Counted from the first letter of the stretch, positions 36,376 through 45,977 are shown. The stretch: 47,810 nt of DNA from Ruminococcus flavefaciens FD-1 (GCA_000174895.1 ACOK01000101.1:1-47810); one strand, 5' to 3'. The notes: a model not told the origin generated them from the sequence alone. Numbers and translations: made by a program.

Positions 36376-37625
36376 TGTTATTTTTCAAGGAATGCAAAAA
36401 AGTCGCACGTTCGCTGTCTTTCTGGATATACTGTATTATTCTGGCGCTGATGTTCTTCACGAATTACTACTCAGATTCAAAGTATTATGAAGGTCCTCCT
36501 TCCGCATACGAACAGGACTACGGCACAAAGGCAGTGGAAGACCCCGAACTCATCATGGACGGCGCTATAAACGCACTGATGGGAGAATTCGCTTCAAACC
36601 GATACATATGCTATCCTGTCGGATTTTACAAAGCAGTCAGCCTTGACGAAAGTGACAGAGAGATGGTCGAGAAATACATTCAGGAACTTACAGGCACCAA
36701 CCATGAGGGAATTGCAGAGTTCATGGACGAAGCACAGATAAACTATGTAGAACACGGTCTGAGTACCTATCCTGAGTATGTTTTTAATACAATGATAGTT
36801 GATAAGAACGTGTCTTACGACAGATTCGTTGAGATAATGGGGGCAATAGACGATATACTGGGAGGCGGTTCATTCTATGCTGTTGATTCCCTTGCAAACA
36901 ATTTCGCCCTTGTTCCTATGACCTATGAGGAGGCTGTAAAGGAGTACGAAGATTCCATCGCAGAAGACACTATGGCCGGTGCGCTCTCACGCCTTTTCTG
37001 CGACTACACAGGCATCGATCTTGCACTTATCCCCGTATTTGTTGCTGCTGCATTTACCGCAGCTGACAGAAGACGAAGAATGACCGAACTTGTGTATTCA
37101 AGAAAAATCTCATCACTCAGACTTACATTCACAAGATACGCCGCTCTCGTTACAACAATGTTCATACCCGTACTTATAACAATGATAATTGCCGCTGTTC
37201 AGGCATCTGTAGTATACAGCGGAGAGGAACTGAAAATGCACTTCATGTTCACTACTCCTGTATTCTGGCTGCTGCCCGAAATAATGATAGTTACTGCTGT
37301 TGGTATGCTGCTCACGGAAATATTCTCAGCAGGAATAGCAATAGCTGTACAGGGAGTATGGGCTTTCCTCAGCCTTATGTCGGGAAGTAATAACCTTTAC
37401 GGTGATATCACCAAATTCGGACTTATGTGCCGTCACAATACTCTCTATCACCGCAGCGCATTCATGGAAACTTACAATGATTTCGTGTTCAACCGTATAT
37501 TCTATATGCTTCTGGCGCTGGTACTGGTCTGCGCTGCTGCATATGTTTACAATCTGAAGAGAGGAGGAAGATTCAATGGTATCAGGCTGTTTGGCGAAGG
37601 TGGTATTCTCAGACGCAAAGCATAA
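36375..37625 (+). CDS. ABC-2 type transporter permease, large
   Basis: 416 aa. One N-terminal span (about 12-28, LSFWIYCIILALMFFTNYY), a large exterior region of ~190 residues, then five further spans to about residue 395. This is the topology of ABC-2 exporters with an extended first loop. It overlaps the ATPase gene by 1 base and the next permease gene by 50 bases. Substrate is unknown. Confidence 0.85.
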   Translation: MLFFKECKKVARSLSFWIYCIILALMFFTNYYSDSKYYEGPPSAYEQDYGTKAVEDPELIMDGAINALMGEFASNRYICYPVGFYKAVSLDESDREMVEKYIQELTGTNHEGIAEFMDEAQINYVEHGLSTYPEYVFNTMIVDKNVSYDRFVEIMGAIDDILGGGSFYAVDSLANNFALVPMTYEEAVKEYEDSIAEDTMAGALSRLFCDYTGIDLALIPVFVAAAFTAADRRRRMTELVYSRKISSLRLTFTRYAALVTTMFIPVLITMIIAAVQASVVYSGEELKMHFMFTTPVFWLLPEIMIVTAVGMLLTEIFSAGIAIAVQGVWAFLSLMSGSNNLYGDITKFGLMCRHNTLYHRSAFMETYNDFVFNRIFYMLLALVLVCAAAYVYNLKRGGRFNGIRLFGEGGILRRKA

Positions 37626-38196
37626 TTTCCTTATCCACTATCTGGCGGCGGTCGTACTGCTTCTTGCTGCACCTGCTGTATTCGGATTTTCGGGACTTGA
37701 CGAGAGGATGGCCGCAATTCCGCTGGAGATAATTTCTCCTGTCATAGGAATGATCCTTATGACTCCCGTATTCATGCCCGAGCAGAATGAAAGCATCTAT
37801 GATGTGGTGAAGTCAAAGAAGATAAGCCATACTTTGGTGTGCCTGCTGAGGATCATCCTCTCAGCCGCTCTTACAGCTGCACTTGTGGGAGCACTTGCAC
37901 TTTGTATGCGCTGCAATGACTCGCAGGTCACTGCAAGACTTTTCGTAAGCACCATCGGAAGTGCCCTTGCTCTGGGAGCTCTCGGAACATTCTGCGCCGC
38001 TGTAGGTGATAATGCAGTCATCGGATACATGGTTTCAATATCTTATCTGGTAATGGATCTGTTCATGCGTACAAAGCTGAAGAAATTCGACCTTTTCACA
38101 TTTACTGACGGCGGCACGAAAGTGAATCCGTGGCTCTTCGCCGCCGCAGTGATCCTTGTTCTCGCCGCTCTGATATGGCGGAAATACAGGAAGTAA
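37576..38196 (+). CDS. ABC transporter permease, small
   Basis: 206 aa with about five to six membrane spans and no exterior domain. The start ATG 37576 lies inside the 3' end of the previous permease gene, in another frame, with GAGGAGGAAG directly upstream. That makes it a real overlapping gene rather than a frameshift remnant. It probably forms a heteromeric channel with the large permease. A bidirectional hairpin follows at 38294-38329. Confidence 0.82.
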   Translation: MVSGCLAKVVFSDAKHNFLIHYLAAVVLLLAAPAVFGFSGLDERMAAIPLEIISPVIGMILMTPVFMPEQNESIYDVVKSKKISHTLVCLLRIILSAALTAALVGALALCMRCNDSQVTARLFVSTIGSALALGALGTFCAAVGDNAVIGYMVSISYLVMDLFMRTKLKKFDLFTFTDGGTKVNPWLFAAAVILVLAALIWRKYRK

Positions 38197-38289
38197 GAGC
38201 CGGAAAGACGTACAGATAAAAACAAAAGAAAGATAATTATATAAAAGCAAATGATATAAAAAGCTTGTCTTCATAGGCTGAATTAATAA

Positions 38290-38335
38290 GAAAACACCGC
38301 ACAAAGAAAAACTGATCTTTGTGCGGTGTCGCTTT
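38290..38335. terminator. Bidirectional terminator between permease and thrE-like genes
   Basis: 13-bp perfect stem ACACCGCACAAAG (38294-38306) / CTTTGTGCGGTGT (38317-38329). T-rich sequence follows on both strands. The arms are identical to part of the inverted ends of the 19897-20071 element, so this terminator may derive from it. Confidence 0.8.
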
Positions 38336-38340
38336 TATAA

Positions 38341-39663
38341 TTACGAACTCTTGCGGAAGTTATTATCAGTGAGGATACGGGCGGCAATAAGTCCCAGGGG
38401 AAGTGCCAGGACGATGAGAAAAGCCTTTGTAAGCCACAGCCCTCCCGTTGCGATATCGTTGAGAACTATGTAGTAGATGCCCTTATACATGAACATTCCG
38501 GGCACCATAATAACAATGGAAGGAACGGTAAGAGTTATTCTCGGCCAGCCTATCCACTTTTTCAGAGCTGATGCCATAAGTCCTGCGGAAAGAGCGCCGA
38601 TGAAAGCCGCAGCACCTACGGGCATTTCGGCAAAGTCGATAAGTTCAAGCCTGAGAGTATTTGCTATCATTCCGATGCAGCCTGCTGTTGCGGCAATACG
38701 TCTCGGGCTGTTGAACATCAGCGAGAAGCCGTATACACCGAGGAAGCTTGTGATAAGGCGGAAGACCAGCATCATCAGCGGCTCTATCTGCTGTTCTTCA
38801 AAGTTTGCGGGGGCGAAACGGAATACCGTAGCCGCAGCCCAGCCTGTCATAGTTGCCGTTACTATTATAATAAGTGCGTAGGTGATACGTTCAAGTCCCG
38901 ACCGCAGATCAAGCTTTGCAAGGTCGATGCCGCCTGTGATAAGGGGGAATCCGGGGATAATGAAAAGCATTGAGCAGATGTAGCCGGCCTGATGTATATC
39001 GGAAATACCGAAGATAAGCTCTGCCAGCTTGATGAAAAGCACATATGCAGTACAGGCAGCCGCTACGCTGACAGATACATTTCCGAGGAGGGTGATATGA
39101 CGTTCAAGAAGCTTGCGGCGGACGAAGTTTCCCGTGCCTGCGCCGATGAAAGCGCCTATCATCTCGAAAATTCCGCCTCCGAGGAGAAAAGTGAAAGCAC
39201 AGCAGGCAAGTCCCGAAGCAAGGCCAAGGTCCCACGACTTGTAGTTGCCTTTCATTTCGGCGAACTTATCGAGTATCATGTGGAATTGTTCCATGGAGTA
39301 TTTTCCTGCTCTTTCAGCGAAGCCGTCGGTAAAGCTTTCGAGTTCGTTGAGCTTGTCGGTATTGACGCCTGTGGTATTGAGCGAAATAGCATTTGTAAAG
39401 GTCTCACCGTTTTCGATGCAGGTGTACTCGATGGAGAGCAGGCCAATATCGGCATTGCAGGTAATACCAAGGGCACGGGAGATCTTGTTCATGGAAGCAC
39501 GGACTCTCCATGCGCCTGTACCAACGGAAAGCATCATTAGTCCCACACGGCCCACAAGGAGGGATTTCTCCTTTAAAGATGCCTTAGTGGCAGGGATAAT
39601 GTTTTCGGTGTCGATCATATCGTGCCAGTCGATAGACATATGCTGTTTACGGAATGTACTCAT
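38341..39663 (-). CDS. ThrE-type threonine/serine exporter family protein
   Basis: 440 aa. A cytosolic N-terminal half (DUF1212-like, LLVGRVGLMMLSVGTGAWRV to ~160) leads into ten or so membrane spans, with GGGIFEMIGAFIGAGTGNF and FIIPGFPLITGGIDLAKLD as family blocks, and a C-terminal DUF3815-like half (FIGALSAGLMASAL, VPSIVIMVPGMFMYKG). Both ThrE modules that occur as separate genes in many Firmicutes are fused here, as in Corynebacterium ThrE. The start is ATG 39663, 5 bases after GGAGG; the longer open frame contains the promoter and cannot be translated. Confidence 0.88.
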   Translation of the reverse strand: MSTFRKQHMSIDWHDMIDTENIIPATKASLKEKSLLVGRVGLMMLSVGTGAWRVRASMNKISRALGITCNADIGLLSIEYTCIENGETFTNAISLNTTGVNTDKLNELESFTDGFAERAGKYSMEQFHMILDKFAEMKGNYKSWDLGLASGLACCAFTFLLGGGIFEMIGAFIGAGTGNFVRRKLLERHITLLGNVSVSVAAACTAYVLFIKLAELIFGISDIHQAGYICSMLFIIPGFPLITGGIDLAKLDLRSGLERITYALIIIVTATMTGWAAATVFRFAPANFEEQQIEPLMMLVFRLITSFLGVYGFSLMFNSPRRIAATAGCIGMIANTLRLELIDFAEMPVGAAAFIGALSAGLMASALKKWIGWPRITLTVPSIVIMVPGMFMYKGIYYIVLNDIATGGLWLTKAFLIVLALPLGLIAARILTDNNFRKSS

Positions 39664-39697
39664 ATAGTCCTCCATTGTTATTTTTTTGTCATTAGAT

Positions 39698-39725
39698 ATT
39701 ATACCACTTTTTGGCGAAATGTCAA
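39698..39725 (-). promoter_or_regulatory. Sigma-A promoter of the ThrE-type gene
   Basis: Minus strand TTGACA (39720-39725), 16-bp spacer, TATAAT (39698-39703). It rules out the longer start. Confidence 0.85.
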
Positions 39726-39793
39726 GGGGAAGCTGTTTGCGCTGCAACTTATGCAAGTAGATCTATTTTTTCCATCAACTTTTATATGTAATT

Positions 39794-40238
39794 GCAGCTA
39801 AAGGTAAGCCAAAGAGGAACACCTCTTGGAGAAGGAGACACCGCCGCATTTCATGCAAAGGGGAAACCAAAAGGAAGGGGGAGAAAGAGAAAACCGCAGT
39901 AAAAGTCGGCATTTCTCCCCCTTCCTTTAGTTTTCCCCTCTGCACTCCCCATCCTTAACCTTCCCCCTCTTTGCCGACTTTTGCTTTTTTATGGTAAGGC
40001 TTAATGCTTGAGCGTTCGCCCTTACTAAACTACCGTTCCGCATTCAGACAATGTAAGACATATGAAAAAAGTAAAAGTCGGCAAGAGGTGAGGAGGTGGA
40101 GGTTGAGGGAAAAGAGAGTCCAGAGAGGAAAACCGACTGGAGGAGGGGGAGAGGGGAATGCCGACTTTTGTTTTGGGTTTTCTTTTCCCCTCTCCCCATC
40201 CTCCAAGAGGTGTTCCTCTTTGGCTTACCTTTAGCTGC
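39794..40238. mobile_element. 445-bp element with perfect 38-bp inverted ends
   Basis: The left end 39794-39831 and right end 40201-40238 are exact inverse copies over 38 bases (GCAGCTAAAGGTAAGCCAAA at the tip). Inside, AAAGGAAGGGGGAGAAA pairs with TTTCTCCCCCTTCCTTT as a 17-bp hairpin (about 39868-39930). AAAGTCGGC occurs twice and its inverse GCCGACTTT twice, in nested order. Purine-rich tracts on the left face pyrimidine-rich tracts on the right. The ORFs across it are low-complexity artefacts. It lies between the ThrE promoter and the TPP riboswitch promoter. Only short AT-rich sequence (40239-40333) separates it from the latter. Confidence 0.8.
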
Positions 40239-40333
40239 GATTTCAATTAAATTTGATGCATAATAAGATGTCAATTCCCTATCCGAATCATCCATAGCAT
40301 TAACCGATTTCCGCTCGATTCTGTGTTCAGCCC

Positions 40334-40361
40334 TTGACTTTTTTCCCGAAAGTGGTATAAT
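40334..40361 (+). promoter_or_regulatory. Sigma-A promoter of the thiamine operon
   Basis: TTGACT (40334-40339), 16-bp spacer, TATAAT (40356-40361), just upstream of the TPP aptamer. Confidence 0.85.
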
Positions 40362-40379
40362 AATAAAGAACCGGAAAAA

Positions 40380-40460
40380 GGGAGCTTGTGTTGCAGGCTG
40401 AGAGGGGGCCGTTAGTCCCGACCTATGACCTGATTTGGGTAATGCCAACGTAGGGAGATA
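40380..40460 (+). promoter_or_regulatory. TPP (THI-box) riboswitch aptamer
   Basis: Conserved TPP elements are present in order: GGCTGAGAGG (CTGAGA at 40398-40403), GACCTATGACCTGAT, GGGTAATGCC and AACGTAGGGA (40447-40456). It binds thiamine pyrophosphate and, with the following hairpin, should stop transcription of thiD-cytX-thiC when the vitamin is plentiful. Confidence 0.95.
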
Positions 40461-40473
40461 TCTGTATATCTGA

Positions 40474-40498
40474 GCGTACCCAACGGGTGCGCTTTTTT
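40474..40498 (+). terminator. Riboswitch-controlled intrinsic terminator
   Basis: GCGTACCC-AAC-GGGTGCGC followed by six T, 18 bases after the TPP aptamer and before thiD; the expression platform. Confidence 0.9.
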
Positions 40499-40566
40499 GG
40501 TTCAGCGGTATATCGGGGGCACCACTTTATGCCGCTAAATAAAAAGTTTTTGCTGGAGGTATGATT

Positions 40567-41367
40567 ATGAAAAAAACAGCATTAACGATCGCAGGAAGTG
40601 ATTCCTGCGGAGGCGCTGGAATTCAGGCTGATATCAAGACAATGACCATGAACGGTGTATACGCTATGAGCGCTGTCACCGCCCTTACTGCCCAGAATAC
40701 CACAGGCGTTACGGGTATCATGGAAGTCACACCTGAATTTCTTTCCATGCAGATAGACGCAGTTTTCACGGACATTCGTCCCGATGCTGTAAAGATAGGC
40801 ATGGTCGCTTCCGCAGAACTTATCTCTGTGATCGCTGATCGGCTCCGCTTCTACAAGGCGGAAAACATTGTCGTTGACCCAGTAATGGTGGCTACCAGCG
40901 GCTCAAAGCTTATCGCAGACGATGCAGTGGATACACTGAAAAGGGAACTTCTCCCCATCGCCACGGTGATCACTCCCAATATCCCCGAAGCCGAAGTGCT
41001 GACAGGTGAGAGGATAACCAGTGAGGATGACATGATAGCTGCTGCTGAAAAGATAAGCAAAGAACTCGGCTGTGCTGTGCTTTGCAAAGGCGGCCACAGT
41101 CTCAGCGACGCAAACGACCTTCTTTTCTCGGGAACTTCCTACAAATGGTTCAGAGGAAAGCGCATCGACAATCCCAACACCCACGGTACGGGCTGTACGC
41201 TTTCAAGCGCTATCGCCGCAAATCTTGCAAAGGGTCAGACTCTTGAAGAAGCGGTTGAAAATGCCAAGGACTACATCTCAGGCGCACTTGCTGCTATGCT
41301 TGACCTCGGAAAGGGAAGCGGACCTATGGACCACGCTTTCGCTCTCAACGCAAAGGAGAGCAAGTGA
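40567..41367 (+). CDS. thiD: Hydroxymethylpyrimidine/phosphomethylpyrimidine kinase
   Basis: The 266-aa ribokinase-fold enzyme phosphorylates HMP to HMP-P and then HMP-PP for thiamine synthesis. Motifs: TIAGSDSCGGAGIQADIKT at the start, VVDPVMVATSG, TPNIPEAEVLTG and the anion-hole/catalytic block NTHGTGCTLSSAIAANLA with its Asp/Cys. Length is normal. Start is ATG 40567, 7 bases after GGAGG; the ATG at 40561 directly follows the ribosome binding site. First gene of the riboswitch operon; its TGA overlaps the cytX ATG. Confidence 0.96.
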   Translation: MKKTALTIAGSDSCGGAGIQADIKTMTMNGVYAMSAVTALTAQNTTGVTGIMEVTPEFLSMQIDAVFTDIRPDAVKIGMVASAELISVIADRLRFYKAENIVVDPVMVATSGSKLIADDAVDTLKRELLPIATVITPNIPEAEVLTGERITSEDDMIAAAEKISKELGCAVLCKGGHSLSDANDLLFSGTSYKWFRGKRIDNPNTHGTGCTLSSAIAANLAKGQTLEEAVENAKDYISGALAAMLDLGKGSGPMDHAFALNAKESK

Positions 41368-42533
41368 TGGAGAAGAAGCGCACCTCGATCTACGAAAACG
41401 GACTGATATGGTTCGGCGCAGGAGTTTCCATTGCTGAGATAATAACGGGAACGTATTTCGCTCCCCTGGGATTCGGAAAAGGCCTTCTCGCAGTTATAAT
41501 CGGCCATATTATCGGCTGCACCATGCTTTTCCTTGCAGGACTTATCGGCGGCAGGACACGCAAAAGTGCTATGGAAACAGTAAAGATGAGTTTCGGAAGC
41601 AAGGGCGGTATATTCTTCTCAGCCCTTAATGTGCTTCAGCTTGTGGGCTGGACTGCTATAATGATATACGACGGCGCACTTGCTGCAGACGGTATCTTCA
41701 GTGCGGGACGATGGCTGTGGTGTCTGGTCATAGGAGGACTTATCATCCTGTGGATACTCATAGGAATCAACAATCTGGGCAAGGTGAATACAGTTGCAAT
41801 GGCGGCACTGTTCATACTGACCCTGATACTCTGCAAGATAATCTTCTTCGACGGCAGTGAACTCCCTGTCTCTGATGAGAGCATGAGCTTCGGAGCTGCT
41901 GTTGAGCTTTCAGTGGCAATGCCGCTTTCATGGCTGCCCCTTATCAGCGACTACACAAGAGAGGCTGAAAAGCCTGTTGCAGCTACAGCTGTAAGTGCCG
42001 TTGTGTACGGAGTTATAAGCTGCTGGATGTACGCTATCGGAATGGGCGCCGCTATATTTACCGCTGAATCCGACATCGCACAGATAATGGTGAAGGCAGG
42101 CTTTGGCATAGCAGGACTTCTTATAGTGGTATTCTCCACAGTTACCACAACATTCCTTGACGCATATTCCGCAGGTATTTCGGGCGAATCCATTTTCTCA
42201 AAGCTGAAAGGCAAGTGGATAGCCATTGCAGCTGCTGTTATAGGAACTCTCGGAGCAGTCATCTTCCCTATGGATGATATAACCGATTTCCTCTATCTCA
42301 TCGGCTCGGTGTTCGCACCTATGATAGCTGTGCAGATAGCTGACTATTTCATACTGAAAAAAGACAGCTCAGACAAGAGCTTCGACATAATAAGCTGTAT
42401 CGTGTGGGTGCTGGGATTTGCACTCTACAGGGTACTTATGAGGGTGGATATCCCTGTGGGAAATACTCTGCCCGACATGGCGGCAACTGTTCTGATGTGC
42501 GCTGCCGCAAAGAAAATATTTGTTAAGAAATAA
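41367..42533 (+). CDS. cytX: Hydroxymethylpyrimidine transporter CytX (NCS1 family)
   Basis: 388 aa with about ten to twelve membrane spans. The NCS1 signatures include IYENGLIWFGAGVSIAEIIT at the start and PLSWLPLISDYTREAE in the middle. CytX imports the thiamine pyrimidine HMP; here it sits between thiD and thiC under a TPP riboswitch, which supports that substrate over cytosine. Start ATG 41367 overlaps the thiD stop (TGATG), with AAGGAG upstream. Confidence 0.92.
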   Translation: MEKKRTSIYENGLIWFGAGVSIAEIITGTYFAPLGFGKGLLAVIIGHIIGCTMLFLAGLIGGRTRKSAMETVKMSFGSKGGIFFSALNVLQLVGWTAIMIYDGALAADGIFSAGRWLWCLVIGGLIILWILIGINNLGKVNTVAMAALFILTLILCKIIFFDGSELPVSDESMSFGAAVELSVAMPLSWLPLISDYTREAEKPVAATAVSAVVYGVISCWMYAIGMGAAIFTAESDIAQIMVKAGFGIAGLLIVVFSTVTTTFLDAYSAGISGESIFSKLKGKWIAIAAAVIGTLGAVIFPMDDITDFLYLIGSVFAPMIAVQIADYFILKKDSSDKSFDIISCIVWVLGFALYRVLMRVDIPVGNTLPDMAATVLMCAAAKKIFVKK

Positions 42534-42542
42534 TAACGGGAT

Positions 42543-42577
42543 GTCGGGAGTGATCATCTTCCCCTGACACTCCCGAC
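42543..42577 (+). other. Intergenic hairpin between cytX and thiC
   Basis: GTCGGGAGTG / CACTCCCGAC, a 10-bp stem without U tract, 20 bases before the thiC start. It may modulate stability of the two mRNA parts. Confidence 0.6.
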
Positions 42578-42598
42578 TCCATTATGGAGGAAATAATA

Positions 42599-43912
42599 AT
42601 GAGAAACTACAGTACACAGATGGAAGCCGCTAAGAAGGGCATTATCACTCCCGAAATGGAAGTAGTGGCAAAGAAGGAATATATCGAGCCGGAGGAGCTT
42701 CGTGCACTCGTTGCAAAGGGTGAGGTCTGTATCCCGTGTAATATAAACCACAAGGCAATTTCTCCCGAGGGTATCGGTACTAAAATGCGTACCAAGATAA
42801 ACGTGAACCTCGGTATCTCAGGCGATGCAAAGAACTACGATGTGGAAATGCAGAAGGTAGACCTTGCTCATAAGTTCGGTGCAGAGGCTATCATGGACCT
42901 CTCAAACTACGGCAAGACCAATACATTCAGACAGGAACTCATCGCTAAATCGCCTGCTATGATAGGTACAGTTCCTATGTACGACGCTATCGGCTACCTT
43001 GAGAAAGACCTGCTTGAGATAACAGCCGAGGACTTCCTGAGAGTTGTACGTGCTCACGCTGAAGAAGGCGTTGACTTCATGACTATCCATGCAGGTATCA
43101 ACCGCCGTGCTGTTGAAGCTTTCATGCGTGACAAGAGAAAGATGAACATTGTTTCCCGTGGCGGTTCACTGCTGTTTGCGTGGATGATGATGACAGGCAA
43201 CGAGAATCCGTTCTACGAGCATTATGATGAAGTTCTTGACATACTCCGTGAGTTCGACTGCACTATCAGTCTCGGCGACGCACTCCGTCCCGGATGTATC
43301 GACGACGCTACAGACGCAGGTCAGATATCCGAGCTTATCGAGCTTGGCGCACTGACAGAACGTGCATGGGCTAAGGATGTACAGGTAATGGTAGAGGGAC
43401 CCGGACATATGGCAATGAATGAGATAGAGGCTAACATGAAGCTTCAGAAGCGTATCTGCCACAACGCTCCTTTCTATGTTCTCGGACCTCTTGTTACCGA
43501 TATTTTCCCGGGCTACGACCATATCACTTCAGCTATCGGCGGAGCTATCGCTGCTGCAAGCGGTGCGGACTTCCTCTGCTACGTAACACCTGCCGAGCAT
43601 CTGAGACTTCCTGATGTAAACGATGTAAAGGAAGGCATCATCGCAAGCCGTATCGCTGCACACGCTGCTGATATCGCAAAGGGCGTGCCTCATTCAAGAG
43701 ACCGTGACAACGCTATGGCTGAGGCTCGTCATGAGGTTGACTGGGACAAGATGTTCGAGATAGCAGTTGACGGCGAAAAGGCGAAGGAGTACTTCGAGAG
43801 CACACCTCCTGCTGACCGTCATACTTGCTCAATGTGCGGAAAGATGTGCGCTGTCCGTACCACAAACATGATACTCAACGGCGAAAAAGTTGAATTCTGC
43901 TCAGAAAAGTAA
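42599..43912 (+). CDS. thiC: Phosphomethylpyrimidine synthase ThiC
   Basis: The 437-aa radical SAM enzyme rearranges aminoimidazole ribotide to HMP-P. The C-terminal cluster motif [11 protein letters not shown] (CxxCxxxC) binds 4Fe-4S. Family blocks are [53 protein letters not shown] and [12 protein letters not shown]. The length is that of the short bacterial form. ATG 42599 follows GGAGG by 8 bases. Last gene of the operon, followed by a strong terminator. Confidence 0.97.
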   Translation: MRNYSTQMEAAKKGIITPEMEVVAKKEYIEPEELRALVAKGEVCIPCNINHKAISPEGIGTKMRTKINVNLGISGDAKNYDVEMQKVDLAHKFGAEAIMDLSNYGKTNTFRQELIAKSPAMIGTVPMYDAIGYLEKDLLEITAEDFLRVVRAHAEEGVDFMTIHAGINRRAVEAFMRDKRKMNIVSRGGSLLFAWMMMTGNENPFYEHYDEVLDILREFDCTISLGDALRPGCIDDATDAGQISELIELGALTERAWAKDVQVMVEGPGHMAMNEIEANMKLQKRICHNAPFYVLGPLVTDIFPGYDHITSAIGGAIAAASGADFLCYVTPAEHLRLPDVNDVKEGIIASRIAAHAADIAKGVPHSRDRDNAMAEARHEVDWDKMFEIAVDGEKAKEYFESTPPADRHTCSMCGKMCAVRTTNMILNGEKVEFCSEK

Positions 43913-43921
43913 ATATATAAG

Positions 43922-43971
43922 AAAAGCACCTGCAACTGCTGTTTTTTCAGCGGTTACAGGTGCTTTTTAGT
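43922..43971 (+). terminator. Terminator of the thiamine operon
   Basis: Long stem AAAAGCACCTG ... CAGGTGCTTTT (arms from 43922 and to 43967), extended by AAC/GTT and GCTG/CAGC pairs, then T-rich sequence. Confidence 0.92.
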
Positions 43972-43990
43972 TTTGGAAAAATTCTGTTAA

Positions 43991-44023
43991 CATAACGTTC
44001 GTGACGTCACGAACAACGTTATG
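43991..44023. promoter_or_regulatory. Palindrome between thiC and the GH26 gene
   Basis: GTTCGTGACGTCACGAAC (perfect 18-bp palindrome) flanked by CATAAC and GTTATG. It lies between convergent genes; on the minus strand TTAACAGAATTTTTCC follows, so it may act as the GH26 terminator. Confidence 0.5.
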
Positions 44024-44078
44024 GATCATTTTTCAATAATGCTCGGTTCTGACAAATACTGTATGCCCTTTACTTCAA

Positions 44079-45977
44079 TTAAAGTTCAGGGAGCTTGTCG
44101 ATAAGCTGGAGCATAAACTTCTGTATAGCCAGAGCATCGGTATTTGTAACGCCGTCGCCGCTGCCTGCACAGTCAGCATTTGCCTTGCCTTCTTCGGTCA
44201 GCTTGTACTTGGATGGATTTGAAAGTGACTGCATGATAAGTACAGCGTCTGAAAGGTCTACTGTCTTGTCGCAGTTTGCGTCGCCGTAAAGCACGTTCTC
44301 ACTGCTCTTCGGAGCAGAAGTTGTAGTTGTCTGAACTGTTGTTGCAGAAGAAGTGGTTGTGGTTGCTGCTGTGGTGACAGGTGCTGGTGTGCTCCCTTTG
44401 GATGAGTATAGGTCTTCGGGAAGTTCGTCAAGAGTGATGCAGTATTCGCTCTGATACATCTTCGTCAGTTCAGCGTGATCCTGGTAATTCTCACCGAGGA
44501 AAGCAGTACCGCCGTCCTCACCGCCGTCATACCACGGGCAGAAGTAGAGCCAGCCTGCATCTTCCACGAGGATATTGTCCAGAGCGGGAACAGTGTCGTT
44601 TTCAGCCATAGCGACCATTTTCTTGCCGTTTGTCAGCTGATAGAGTGAGTGGAACTTTCCTGCGATAGCAAGAAGGTTAGGACCGCCGCTCTTGCCGTCG
44701 CCACGGTTATACTCTACGTTGTACTTATCGTAAGCCACGATGTCAACGTACTCGTCGCCGGGATACCACTTAGGAGAGCTTTCGTAATCGTAGCTGTTGA
44801 ACTCCCAGATGATGTTGTGGAGATCGTACTTCTCGGTCAGTGTGGTATAGAGAAGCTTCCAGAGTTCCTTGTATACCTCTGGACCTCTGTCGCCCCACCA
44901 GAACCATGCAGTGCCGTCGCCGTAGAGACCGTCATTGCCCTGTGCTTCGTGGAGAGGACGGAAAATGATCGGGACATTCTCGTCCTGGAGTTTCTTGAGC
45001 TGTTCAGCCAGCATCTTCATAGCTTCCTCGAAATATTCACGTTCCTTTGAGCCTTCCTTGAGGACGTTAGCTGTGTTGAAAGTGCTGTTTGAAGCCTGAT
45101 AGTTCTTGTATGTACACTCTTTCCAGTCAACCTCATCGCCAAGAGTGTAGTTCTCGAAATCGATAGGGACATTGATGTGCCATGAAGCAGTAAGTATGCC
45201 GTTGCGCTCCTTGACCCACTTGATAGCACGTTCGGTAGTACCGTCCTCCCAGCCGTAGAGAGGATTGTAGTTCATGAAGTCAAGACCACGGATAGCAGGA
45301 ACTTTACCTGTGAGGTCTTCGAGGAACTCGTTCTCCCACTCATAGTTGCCGCTGTGTCCGCCGCCGTATATTTCCTGCTGACCTGAGATTATGTGCTTGC
45401 CGTAAACGCTCTTGAGGTAAGACATGAGAGCCTGTGTCTCAGCGGTTGCTTTAGCGTCAACGCAAGTGCCGTCAGCCTTGGAGTAATCGTGCTTTTCTGC
45501 CTTTGTGACAGTAACAGTATCAATAGCCATATATCCATATTTACTTGGGAATTCGATGGTGTTCTCGCCCTTGTTCATGCGGAAGGTACCGAAATCGAAA
45601 TCTACCCAGTCTGCACTATAGGGCATATTTGTCATCTTTTCGCTGCCGTTAACGGAACAAGTCTGCATTCTGCCCTCCTCGTTGAGTACCTGGATAGCCT
45701 TGATGGAAACATCATACATACCGTCCTCGGGAGCGTTTACAGTGAATGAGAAAGTGCCGTTTGTAAGGTAAGCGAATCCCTTGCCTGACCATTCCTTAGG
45801 TGCGGGACCGTAGTTCTGAGTCCAGAGTTCAGCGCCTTCCATATCCTCGCCTTCGATGGTGTAAGGGAACACTGTAGCCTCGGCTGCAAAGACGTTCTGA
45901 ACGCCTGCGGAAGCAAACTGAACAGCTGTCATAGCTGCTGCGGCGGCAATAGCCACAGCCTTCTTGAATTTTTTCAT
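44079..45977 (-). CDS. Dockerin-bearing GH26 beta-mannanase with CBM35-like module
   Basis: 632 aa, secreted. Signal peptide (1-32, KKFKKAVAIAAAAAMTAVQF); CBM35-like beta-sandwich at about 37-160 (YTIEGEDMEGAELW ... TIEFPSKYGYMAIDTVTV); GH26 barrel at about 175-490 with general acid E344 in FRPLHEAQG and likely nucleophile E459 in MVAMAENDTV. A Thr/Ser linker follows, then a type I dockerin (YGDANCDKTVDLSDAVLIMQ and a second calcium repeat with SGDGVTNTDALAIQK). It would cut mannan internally while docked to a cellulosomal scaffoldin. Start ATG 45977 follows AGGAGG by 9 bases; the longer frame contains the promoter. It sits downstream of the dockerin esterase gene in the same direction, with its own promoter. 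Confidence 0.93.
   Translation of the reverse strand: MKKFKKAVAIAAAAAMTAVQFASAGVQNVFAAEATVFPYTIEGEDMEGAELWTQNYGPAPKEWSGKGFAYLTNGTFSFTVNAPEDGMYDVSIKAIQVLNEEGRMQTCSVNGSEKMTNMPYSADWVDFDFGTFRMNKGENTIEFPSKYGYMAIDTVTVTKAEKHDYSKADGTCVDAKATAETQALMSYLKSVYGKHIISGQQEIYGGGHSGNYEWENEFLEDLTGKVPAIRGLDFMNYNPLYGWEDGTTERAIKWVKERNGILTASWHINVPIDFENYTLGDEVDWKECTYKNYQASNSTFNTANVLKEGSKEREYFEEAMKMLAEQLKKLQDENVPIIFRPLHEAQGNDGLYGDGTAWFWWGDRGPEVYKELWKLLYTTLTEKYDLHNIIWEFNSYDYESSPKWYPGDEYVDIVAYDKYNVEYNRGDGKSGGPNLLAIAGKFHSLYQLTNGKKMVAMAENDTVPALDNILVEDAGWLYFCPWYDGGEDGGTAFLGENYQDHAELTKMYQSEYCITLDELPEDLYSSKGSTPAPVTTAATTTTSSATTVQTTTTSAPKSSENVLYGDANCDKTVDLSDAVLIMQSLSNPSKYKLTEEGKANADCAGSGDGVTNTDALAIQKFMLQLIDKLPEL

Noticed and set aside
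37576..37625. Possible frameshift joining the two permease genes
   Set aside because: The second gene has its own strong ribosome binding site and start codon, so a 50-bp overlap of two real genes is the better reading.
40004..40448. Open frames in both directions across the 445-bp element
   Set aside because: Low-complexity Ser/Pro/Gly/Arg-rich products arising from purine-rich and inverted sequence; no ribosome binding sites.
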